Origin: Onthophagus taurus
Taxonomy: Eukaryota; Arthropoda; Insecta; Coleoptera; Scarabaeidae
Assembly: GCF_036711975.1 (NCBI RefSeq)
Contig: NC_091975.1
Span: forward strand, 2,501-66,500
Direction of reading: 5' to 3'
Length of the DNA: 64,000 bases
Below, in pieces: positions 46,463 through 58,600 of this stretch (its first letter is position 1; each line of letters begins with the position of its first letter). The notes beneath the pieces are model-generated. The model saw nothing but the letters and a program-made list of their open reading frames with translations, had not been told where the DNA came from and searched no databases. The position numbers and the translations under genes are program-made.

Positions 46463-47707
46463 ATGCCCACTACAGATGCAGTTAAAATTTGGAATAACCT
46501 AAAAGGCATAATATGTGTGTATAAGCCGGCCGATGTTAAAACGAATCACGTACGGAAAATGATTGTAAATCGAATTTGTGAAGGTAATATAAATTAAACA
46601 AACTTTAAATGTACTTACTTGTAATGCTTTTATGCTGTAATTTTGTATAAATCGCTTTAAGAAGCCAAACTCACAAAGTGTTTTTTTGATGTACTCTAGC
46701 GCCCTCTGTTTTTGTTTTGTATTTCTTTTAACGCGGGATATTTAAATTTGTTTTAGGTTTAAATGAATTAGATTATAGACCAAATTCAGCGTTAATTTCA
46801 ATTGAAGGAAAGCCATCAACAGAATTATCGGTTGTTCTTAAACCTAATTTAGCTGATGATCCACTTGTAGTTGGCCCAAGATATCAATTTAACGATTTAC
46901 CTTGTAGCTGGTCGAATTATTTAGGAACTTCTACGAGTGGTGTTTTACGTAAAAACTTTAATTATTTGATTTATACATTATACTTAAAATAATCGTATAG
47001 TTTTAGGTTTGAAGAGAGGTACTACTACCACTAAATACATAAGAGAAAATAAACCTACAAGAGCTTATAGAATTACAGGAAGTTTAGGTTACGCTACCGA
47101 TAATTATTACAAAGATGGTCATATAGTTGAACGCACTACTTTTAAACATGTTAAATTAGCGCATATTGAACGTTTATTATCATACATGCAAGCTACGCAT
47201 CAAAAAAAGATGTTTGAGTAAGTTTTATTATTCAAAAATTGTAGAAAACTAATTTCAAATTAACTTTTAGGTTATGTGGTGTCGATATAAAATCTCAAAC
47301 GGCTTATGAATTAGCAACAAAAGGATTAATTAGACCGGTAAACTCAAAAATTCCGCTTATTTACGGATTAAAATGTATTAAATTCGATCCACCCGATTTC
47401 ACAATTGGTTTGTTTTATTTATTTTATTTAAATAGATTAATGTTTATTATTTCTTTTAGAAATCCAATGCATTAACGAGTATGAAACATATTTGAAAGCA
47501 TTAATTCATGAAATTGGTACAAAACTAAATTCCTCTGCTCATTGTACGGGATTACAATGTATTAGACACAGTTATTTTATTATCGATAATGCTTTATTGC
47601 GACATCAATGGAATTTAGAGAATATTTTAAGAAATAAGGAGCAATGTGAGAATATCATTTTTGAAAATAGTGGATTGTTACATCAAAAAAGTGCCGTTTT
47701 GCAATAA
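46463..47707 (+). CDS. TRUB2: TRUB2-like pseudouridine synthase, catalytic Asp replaced
   Basis: Five exons (46463-46583, 46757-46948, 47007-47217, 47271-47407, 47460-47707) give 302 aa. The start IWNNLKGIICVYKPADVKTN matches the TruB family entry motif. Later TRUB2 signatures are GSLGYATDNYYKDGHIVE, TTFKHV, ATKGLIRPVNSK, LHEIGTKLNSSAHCTG and DNALLRHQW. In mammals TRUB2 is mitochondrial and modifies mRNA and supports mitoribosome function. The catalytic motif, normally G-x-L-D-x-x-(A/S)-(S/T)-G-V-L, here reads NYLGTSTSGVL, with Gly in place of the essential Asp. No other Asp is nearby. The protein may therefore bind RNA without catalysis. It has no obvious cleavable import signal. Confidence 0.9.
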
Positions 47708-47993
47708 TATTTTATAATTTATGTTTTTTGTTATAAGAATAATAATAAAGTTTTAAATTAAAAAGTAAAGATAACCTAAAAAATTCATTAGTAGATTAAC
47801 ATAACCTCACTTTTCATTTTAAGTTATCTTTTTATTACATAATTAACAAATTTAATCAACATCTCATGGTCGAAATTGAATTATTTTCTTTTCAAAATGA
47901 CTAATTCAACAAAATAGTGTTGTAACGGAAGTTAATTTTATTTAAATTCGTTAAAAGTTTAAAGTTCATAGTGATTACAACGACGAGAAAAAA

Positions 47994-49243
47994 ATGTCTT
48001 TACACTCGATAAAATACGAAAACGGAACCCTATATATTTTAGATCAACTATTATTACCTGCTCAATCAAAGTATGTACAAATTAAGGGTGTTGAAGATGG
48101 CTGGAAAGTTATTAATAAGATGCAGGTACGTGGAGCTCCGGCTATAGCTATTGTAGGTTGTTTAAGTCTTGCCGTTGAGATTAAAGATGAAAAGTATGAT
48201 TGTAAGAAGTCAATGAGACAAGATGTTGAAGGAAAATTAAATTATTTGGTTTCTTCAAGACCTACAGCAGTTAATATGAAATTAGCTGCTGATGAATTAC
48301 TTTCTTTGATAAATAAAATGTGTGACGATGATGGTTTTAGCATTGAAAAAATGAAAGAAAGGTAATTCTGTTTTTTAATGTTGGAGTAACTAATAAATAT
48401 TTTTTGGTTTTTAAAGATTTGTCATGGTAGTAGAAGAAATGCTAAATAAAGATATATCCGATAATAAATCGATAGGTGATTATGGGGCTAAAGAAATTTT
48501 ATCCCACTTTTCAGGAGATACAAATTTACGTATTTTAACACATTGTAACACAGGGTCTTTGGCCACGGCTGGTTACGGAACCGCTTTAGGTGTAATCCGT
48601 TCATTGTTCGCTTTAAAACGTTTAGGTATCAAAAAAAAAATTATTAACAAACATTTTTTTACCCCTAAAGCGTTTTTGCCGAGCATTTTGCATTTTTAGA
48701 ACATGTATATTGCACGGAAACCAGGCCGTATAACCAAGGGGCACGATTAACCGCTTACGAACTTGTCCATGAAAAAATTCCAGCCACACTCATCGTCGAT
48801 AGCATGGTTGCCGCGTTAATGCGACTTCGAAACGTTTCTGCTGTTGTTGTTGGGGCAGATAGAGTGGCTGCAAATGGAGATACAGCTAACAAAATTGGAA
48901 CTTACCAAATTGCGGTTTTAGCTAAATTTCATAACGTTCCATTTTACGTTGCCGCCCCATTTACCTCGATTGATGCGAAAATTCTCAGCGGAGATCATAT
49001 TGTTATTGAAGAAAGACCTGAACAAGAAATGACTCATGTTGGGGAGCATAGAATAGCTGCTAAAGGTTGATTTTTTTCATTTTTTATGTTGATTTTTATT
49101 AAATACGATCTTTTTTAGGTATATCTTGTTGGAACCCAGCTTTTGATGTCACCCCAGCTGGTTTAATTGCGGGGATTATCACTGAAAGAGGTGTTTTTAA
49201 ACCTAACGATCTGTTAAAAGCTTTAAATTGTCAAGTTGAATAA
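47994..49243 (+). CDS. MRI1: Methylthioribose-1-phosphate isomerase
   Basis: Four exons (47994-48361, 48417-48625, 48700-49065, 49119-49243) give 355 aa. The protein begins [22 protein letters not shown] and has [20 protein letters not shown], the active-site Cys in [35 protein letters not shown], and the second catalytic Asp in [19 protein letters not shown]. It converts methylthioribose-1-phosphate to the ribulose form in the methionine salvage pathway, in the cytosol. Length and motifs agree with human MRI1. A reading through intron 2 would add a short false tail; the splice 48625/48700 restores [18 protein letters not shown]. Confidence 0.95.
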
Positions 49244-50214
49244 TTTTGTTTTTAAAATAAAGGATTTTCTAATTTTTTTAAATTTAGTAATTTATACAGT
49301 GAATTACTACACTTAAGATGCAATATACAAAAATATATATCCATACAAACCAGGGCGTACCTACTTCCACTAGGACTATAGGCGCTATATTTTTATTGCA
49401 ATTCTATGTTTCTAGTTCTCGGTCTAGTGTTAGTTCTAGTCTAACTAGGTCTAGTTTTAATTGTTGTGCAGCGTTAGATTGTGGTATATTTTTATTGAAC
49501 GAAAAATAGAACTAGCCGTGCGTCTTTTAAGACGGAATCTCAGAGTATGTCACCTTTTCCAAGCAAAACTTTTGCTTTGCAAAACTACCCAATGCAATTA
49601 AGCTACTAGGTATATTGCATTTTATGTGGGACAGTGCAAGTGCATAGCAGTTTTGTAACTATGCGAGTTATATGAAATTCGCGATATAATTATGGAGAAG
49701 GAGAGGTTTTTGATAATAAAGACAACATGCCCTAAAAATACGATATATAATATTTTTTATTAGTAACATATATTTATTTTTGTATTAATAACAACCCAAG
49801 AATTTTTATTTAAGAAAAAGATTGATAGGTGTAAAAATAATATATATTTAATAACAAAAAAAATGGGGAGGATGACTATAATTCGTTCTTTTCATCTTTT
49901 TTTTTTTAATTTCTGAAGTTTCTTATAAAATATATTTATATATTAAACCTTTAATCTTAATATTCTAAAACTCCGTCATAAAGGGCTGTTCAGTTGGTAA
50001 TACTGGCGAGAGTTGTGCGTAGATGCGAGCCCAGGCCTTTTTTTTATATAAAGAGAGAAGGAGCAGTCCAAGAAAACTTCTTTAAAAAAATCGTCCACAC
50101 AAAAAAATCAAAGAACAAGAAAAATAAGGCGGTTTTGAGTTGATTAAAAAAACATGAAATAATTGTAGTAAAAACACTGCACCACTTCTTACACATCCAT
50201 ATCGGAATGAAGTC
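49244..50214. other. Intergenic region, MRI1 and SURF4 3' sides
   Basis: Convergent genes flank this stretch. It has a copy of the dispersed TAGTTCTAG-type repeat (49400-49545), a short palindrome around AAGCAAAACTTTTGCTTTGC (near 49560), and poly(T)/poly(A) tracts. No gene is seen. Confidence 0.55.
49400..49545. repeat. Dispersed TAGTTCTAG-type repeat, copy at 49.4 kb
   Basis: It contains CTAGTGTTAGTTCTAGTC, TTTTAATTGTTGTGCAGCG and GTGCGTCTTTTAAGACGG. These correspond to the copies at 33.4 and 60.5 kb, including the stem of the palindromic core. Confidence 0.65.
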
Positions 50215-52007
<1,793 letters not shown>

Positions 52008-52640
52008 GTTTGACACACCACGAAACTAAACGAAAATAGTCCACGCACACAGCGTATTTGCCACGGAGTGTACACGTGCGTATGAACTCGAGGGCTACTT
52101 TCAACTAAAAATCTGTCAACATTTTTGATAGAGAAATATCTTAAATAGCACACCGTTCAAGGTTATTTTCAAGGTTCGTTAAACTTATAGTAGATAATAA
52201 CATCCTTGTTTTAGTTTTTAAAATGTTTATAAATAATTTGGAAGCATTAAACTTTATATTTATATTTAAAATTGTTTTCATTTTATTGGATATCAATGAA
52301 ACGATTATTTGAACGTAGACTATACGTCAAAATGTGACGTGTACCTAAGAAAAAATCAAACTTATTTTATAAAGTAATTAAAAAATACTTTATTACACTT
52401 AATATTATACTTTATTAAACCAATTTTTCAATATATTAATCGCAATTAAATCAAATTCGATTTAATTTTTTTATTATTAAGGAAATTATCGTGTCGGACT
52501 GTACTAAATCCAGGACGTACACTTAAATGACATAAACGATCTGTCAAATTTCTAGAAACTAACCAAGATTTTTCATAAAATAATGTAAGTAAATTACTTA
52601 ACTAAATAAAATTATTGTAAAACTTTTCTTTTATTAGAAA
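52008..52640. other. Divergent promoter region of SURF4 and UBL5
   Basis: It includes the SURF4 upstream DNA and the UBL5 leader. A GTAAGT at 52585 and a TTATTAG ending just before the UBL5 ATG suggest a small intron in the UBL5 5' UTR. Nothing else is visible. Confidence 0.5.
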
Positions 52641-52929
52641 ATGATTGAAATAACCTGCAACGATCGATTGGGTAAAAAAGTGCGGGTTAAATGTAACCCA
52701 GATGATACCATAGCGGATCTAAAAAAGCTAATTGCTGCTCAAACGGGGACTAAATGGGATAAAATCGTTCTTAAAAAGTGGTATAAACCATTCAAGGATC
52801 ACATACAATTACAAGATTGTATCCTTTTTTAATTTAAAATATTGACATAACCTCTAATAAAAATATTCCTTAATTTAAATTTTAGATGAAATTCACGATG
52901 GGATGAATCTGGAGTTATATTATCAATAA
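52641..52929 (+). CDS. UBL5: Ubiquitin-like protein 5 (Hub1)
   Basis: Two exons (52641-52818 and 52886-52929) give exactly 73 aa, the length of UBL5 throughout eukaryotes. The start [19 protein letters not shown], the middle [17 protein letters not shown] and [19 protein letters not shown], and the end [14 protein letters not shown] match the family. UBL5/Hub1 ends in Tyr-Tyr-Gln rather than Gly-Gly, so it is not conjugated. It binds spliceosome proteins such as Snu66 and tunes splice-site use. Confidence 0.97.
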
Positions 52930-53276
52930 TTTAAGGTTTTAATTTGATTAATCTGTTAAAATAATAAACTAGTTAAGATTTATTATAACTTTATTTATAA
53001 GAGCATCATCATCACACTTTCAAGAATAAATAAAAAGAATTTAAATATAAATTAAAAAAAATAACAGTCCGATAATATAATAAGGTACAATTCTAAAAAA
53101 AAGTCTAAAACGTTTTTACAATAGTAAATTTTAAATAGAAATAACAATCTAATATAGCTTGTGCGATTAAAACATCTACATAATAACTTTCTAACACGAT
53201 TTTTTTAAATAATAATTAGTACTTTGGTGTATATGGCTTTTTTTACTACAAACTCGTTTAAAACTATTATGTTACT
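52930..53276. other. Short convergent intergenic region
   Basis: Very AT-rich. It holds the UBL5 3' end and the 3' UTR of the kinase gene on the other strand, with several AATAAA words near 52970-53035. No other feature. Confidence 0.5.
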
Positions 53277-55244
53277 TTAATGCGGTCTTTTAAAACCCCC
53301 ATCGGATGAATTCACTCGTTTTGCTGTTTGATGAGTCGGTGACAAACTTTCCGTTGCATTTTCAGATATATTTTGACCGGCTTTGTGTCGATTTGCTAAA
53401 AATTCTCTTATATGTTGGACAATTAAGTCAATTGCGACTAAAACAAATATATTTAATTATTCAATTTATGTTAAATTAAAACTTACAACAAAAAAAAAGT
53501 TATGTGAATTTACCGACTTTATTTTTACAAATATAATTATAAAATATTAAAACATATTTTCAAATCTATTTTTATTGATATTTTATATCATTTCAGATAC
53601 ATGAGATACATTTTAAAAAAATTATTAGTCTACTTAATACACGGTTAAGAAAATACTTTTTTTTTGGCTGTATATCAATTAATTAATACCTTTGCTTGTA
53701 TAAATCTACAAATACCTTAAATACTAATTAACTAATAGGTGCAACCTTTCCCTTTTTTAATTTTACGCTTTTTGTTGGTAATATTGACATTGATAAGTTT
53801 TTTATGGGATTCTAAAATAATGTAAGATTCAAAAATACAGATTATGCCTAAAATCTAAACTAAAAACTAATTTAAATAAATGTAAAACACTTTTAAAGTT
53901 GGAATGCGTTTTTAGTGTGCTTTTTTTTAATGTGCGTTTTTGTGTTATTTCTTTTTATTTTAAATATCAGTGTGCTTCTATATTTGCAGATCTATTAATT
54001 CCGTTTTGGTGTCCGTGCAAGATATCCCAGATGTGGTGCACAATTAGGTCTATAGCCACTGCAACAATAAATTAATACATTACATGTACCGTGCGTACTT
54101 TATAATTAAACAAATAATTAATTTTAGAAATCAAAAGTAGATAAGAATTGTATTTACAAGGATTACGGAAAAGCAAACGAGTAATAGCAAATTAAATCAA
54201 AAAAAAATAAGTCTATTTATTTTTTATTTCTTTTTCAAAGAAACTTAATAAATAAAATATACAAGTAATGCATTTTGCAGTGACTAAAGATGTACTTTTA
54301 ATGTTCAATGTAATTTATAATAAGCTGGATGCTTACTAAATAATAATTAAATAAAAAGGAAAGGTTACACGGTTTATTTTTTTAATAGATACAATATAGC
54401 TAAAAGCAGGAAAAAAGTTATCTCACCTATGTTATCTGCGCCACGTGGAATAATCACATCAGCGAATTTTTTTGTCTAAAAACATTAAAATAACATTTTT
54501 ATATTTATCATATTAATTTGATTATTTTTACATACCGGCGAACAAAATTCTTCAAAAGCAGGTTTAACAAAATTCATATATTGATTTAAAACTTGATCCA
54601 AATCTCTTCCTCTTTCATTTATATCTCTAGGGACTTAAAAATTTTATTTGAAATAAATAACATAATCATTCGTTGGAAATATCTACCTCTCCTAGCCAAT
54701 CTAGTATCGGAATCAGTATCAACAAACAACTTCATGTGAAATAAATTGCGAACCTCCGGGAAATAAAAAACTAATATGCCTTCAAATAAAACCACATCAG
54801 CAGGATAAATAGTGATTGTATCGTCTTTCTTTATTCGATGATTTATGTAATCATACTGTGGAATTTGGCATTTACGCCCATCTAAAATGTCTCTTAACGT
54901 TTTTTCCATTAACTTTTCATTAAATGCGGCCGGATGATCAAAATTGAATTGTCCCTTTTCGGCTTTTTCCAATTCATCTTTCGTTAAATCTCGGTAAAAA
55001 CTATCTTGGGAAATACAAACGACTTGACGCTGCGTTTGGTCCATATCTACTTGCCCCAATTTTTCCATTATTCTTTTACAAACCGTACTCTTGATAAAAA
55101 TAAAACATTCATTGTATGTATTGATTTTCCTTATTTCATTAAACTTACCTTTCCACTCGCAGTTCCTCCAGCCACTCCTATCAAAAAAGGTGTTTTCGGC
55201 TCGAAACCATTTATTTTTCCGTTACATTTCGTTTCTTCGCTCAT
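53277..55244 (-). CDS. Uridine-cytidine kinase with two alternative last exons
   Basis: Shared exons are 55149-55244, 54687-55089, 54536-54633 and 54427-54475. They end in phase 1 and can join either 53967-54058 (245-aa form) or 53277-53437 (268-aa form). The P-loop is [12 protein letters not shown], split by intron 1. Other UCK marks are [50 protein letters not shown] and [24 protein letters not shown]. The two last exons are clear duplicates: [14 protein letters not shown] versus [14 protein letters not shown], then different tails. The enzyme phosphorylates uridine and cytidine in the pyrimidine salvage pathway. The longer form has a tail near that of vertebrate UCK2 (KRVNSS...RPH). Confidence 0.93.
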
Positions 55245-55610
55245 TTTTGGAGGTGTTTTAATAAACTATTAAAAAATTGTTGTGGTGAAATATTGACAGT
55301 TTTAGGTTAAGTCATGCGTACTTAATGCCGATAAAATAGGAATTTTTAAATGAACCTTTAAAATAAAGATGGCGCTAAATGCGAATTAATTTTAATTAAA
55401 TTGTTAATAACGAAAAGTTAATATTAGTTTATATTTATTTATTGATTTAACATACAAGCAATTACAACATTTAATTCTGACTGAATTAATCAGAAAACAA
55501 TTATAAAAAAACTTTCAAGTTTAAGTACCGTCTAAGGTTTTCTTTATGATTGAATAATTTAATATATTTTGAAATATTTCTTTTATCTAGTTCTTCTGTA
55601 ATACATTGAT
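55245..55610. other. Short intergenic region
   Basis: It has the kinase promoter side and the V-ATPase 3' UTR (both minus strand). No coding, repeat or RNA feature is visible in these 366 bp. Confidence 0.5.
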
Positions 55611-58600
55611 TTATTCCGCATCTCCTTGGGAAGCCGTGTCTAGAATTAACTCGAACGAAAACGGTTGGAAAGCGTGCCCCAGACCGGAATAAAACTTGCT
55701 CTGGAACTCAACCCAATGTAAACGTAATGTATGCAAAAACGCGGATAATCCTTCCATTAACACCAAAATTGATACTGTTAAGCAAGCCCAGAAGCTAAAG
55801 ATTACGTAAAGAACGATTCCACCTCTCCAATCATCTATTATCAATCCTTTACTTAATACCATATTCCATAACACTTCAGACAGTTCTAAAAAATGTTTAT
55901 TAATTTTTAATAAATATTTATTTTAAATAAATTAATAACTTACGAGCGTGAGCTAGAGATAAAGCCCATAAACGCAAATAAGAAGCAGTGTGAGACACCG
56001 ATCCAAGTACATATTCAATAGTATGGATTCCTTGATGGATAAAAATTTCACTCATTTCCTCGTTATCATCGTGACCACCGGTTGCACCATGTGGTGCTGC
56101 TGCTTGAGTGTTATTAGCAAGGGCTTGTTCCGCATCTCCATTTTCAGTTGCTTGTTGCATTTGAGTATGGACAGCTTTCTGCGATCGGGTCCGCATTATA
56201 TAAATCGGTTTGGCGAGTAACATCCATGGCACGCAAAGTAATGCGGTTATAACCAAAAATTTTTGCACAAACATTTGACCTGGGTACATAGTTTCATCGC
56301 ATCCCTCAACGATTTTCGATTCTTTAAATAGCACCATGTTAATAAATGTTATTAAAATTGATGGGGCGCATTGAGGACCACGACGAAAATCACCATCCTC
56401 ATCTCCAGGTAAATCAAGTGTTGCAAAAAACATAATCCATTTCATAAACATTAAAGACACCATGTATAAGAAGAGGAAGGTTAAGAAGATAACTTGAGGG
56501 ATAAATTCACAAAAGATGTTGACTTTATTCTTAAAATAACGGTGATTGCAAAGACTCAAAGCAACACCGAATAACATATGAAACACACCAAGAATAATCG
56601 AAATTTTCATTTTATAGGCGTTTTGAAAAATGATTTTATTCTTTGCTAATTGCCAAACGGGGTCCATACCAATAACGTACGGATAACCCAAGAAATCTTT
56701 AGTTGCAGGATCTAACATGTGCGTATCTAACATGTTTATAGCTTGTTCTTCAGTGACGTTATTAACACGCCATTGAGAACCGAAGATATTTAAAGATTTC
56801 GAAAACATATCATTGTAAATTAAGCCAGTGTAAATTGAGAAAACGCCCATTAATAAAATAATGTATCTTCCCCCAAAGAAAATATTCCAAATTTCGTTAT
56901 CTGATTTTTTTGCAGCCAAGGGCTTTTCTTTCAAAACCATCCATCCAGCGAATAAAGCCATTAATAATCCATGTCCACAATCGCCAAACATGACAGCGAA
57001 AAGAAACGGAAATGTAATAATTGTGTAAGGGGCTGGATTCATTTCTCTATAAGAAGCAATACCGTAAGAATCAATTAAAGCTTGAAAAGCCGTGGTAAAT
57101 TTATTAGTATGATTGTAAGTTGGTGGATCTTCACAAGTTTCCATTTTATTTAAAATCGGCGGAACGGAACTTCCGCTCCTTTCCGTTCCACGTCTTAAAG
57201 CTAACTGAATATTTTCCAAATCTAAAACGGGAACCCAACATTCGGCGATTAAACATTTTTGTGTCACATCCAAATTGAATAGATTCAACGTGTGATAAAT
57301 CGCTTTGATCTTTCGGACTTTAACGAACCAATTTTTAATGTTTTTTGCGGCAGCCACCAAAACGCGATGACGATGATCTTGGGTTTGACCTAGAACGGTA
57401 TTTAAATCTTCGATACGAGTCATCACCCCCATTGCCATTTCTCTACGATCTGCCGGAGCTTCTGGGCATGGATAGAGAGTAGCTCGGAATCCTTCGCAAA
57501 TTTTTTTAACGCGAGTTTTTAATTGATCTCCTTGGAAGAAAATTATAAAAACGGATTTGAAAACTTGATCACCCTAAAAAAAATAATTAAAGATGAATTA
57601 ATTAATTTAATAAATTTATAAGTACCGTCGATGGATCTTCTAAAGGCGTCTCAATTTCCGCTTGGCGTAAAAAGACGTTTCCTCGGCAAGCTCTCCATAA
57701 CATCCTTTCAAAAGCCGGTATTCTTTCGCGAAGGATGACGCCAGCGACGAAACTATTTATTATCAAATAAAAAAATTAATTATTATTTATTATTAACTTA
57801 TTTTATTTCAGCTAATTTGTTTTCATGTTTCAACACTATTCTTTATTACACTGTTATAAACAACGATTAAGTCAATTTAAATATAATTTAGCTGAAATAA
57901 AATGCTCTATAATCTAATCTTTATTGGACCTAGGTAATTTTTGTAGCTTTAAATGCAAAATTAAGTTGACTTGTTGGACGCCACGTTAAAAATGTAAAAA
58001 AAAAAATAAAAGAAATAAATTTTTTTGAAGTCGGGGGGATGTTCTCGCAGCACTTTTCTTTTATTTTTTAAAAGAAAGTCGAATTCTCTTGGCTTTTATA
58101 ATAAATCTTTTTGGATCAATTTTCTTTAAGGTTGGAATGGACAAAAATTAAACTACTCTAAGGACAACGACAAAGTAAAATAGGCGTAACTACGACACAA
58201 AAAAGCGGCGAACTTAAAAAAAAAAATAAGAAAATGACTTTTAAAAGCTTCCCTCATAAAATTTATACATTAAAAAGACGTCACAATAACGATTCGATTT
58301 TTATTTAAATAATTAAAATTAATTAGCATTAATTGAATCACCAACGTGAAAAGATTCCTTAATGATTTTCACGTTCGAAATTCAGCAAAACTTAATTAAA
58401 AATAAAAAATATAAAATTATAGGCTTGGTGCAATTGAACGTTTTGTGTGTTTTTTGGCAAAAAGGAGTCTATTTAAAATAAAAACAAAGATACTGACCAA
58501 GGTAGGTAGTCTTCCAATTCGCTAGGCTTTTCCGGAAAACTGGTTTTGCAAAAATTCACTTAGATAGTCGTTTTGTGATTTTAATAAAAATGATTCACTT

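Noticed and set aside
48626-48699. Readthrough form of MRI1 through intron 2
   Set aside because: Splicing at 48625/48700 restores the conserved [14 protein letters not shown] segment; the unspliced frame stops soon.
58490-58560. Possible extra V-ATPase exon (minus strand)
   Set aside because: No suitable donor and a stop in the expected frame; the reading does not match the subunit.
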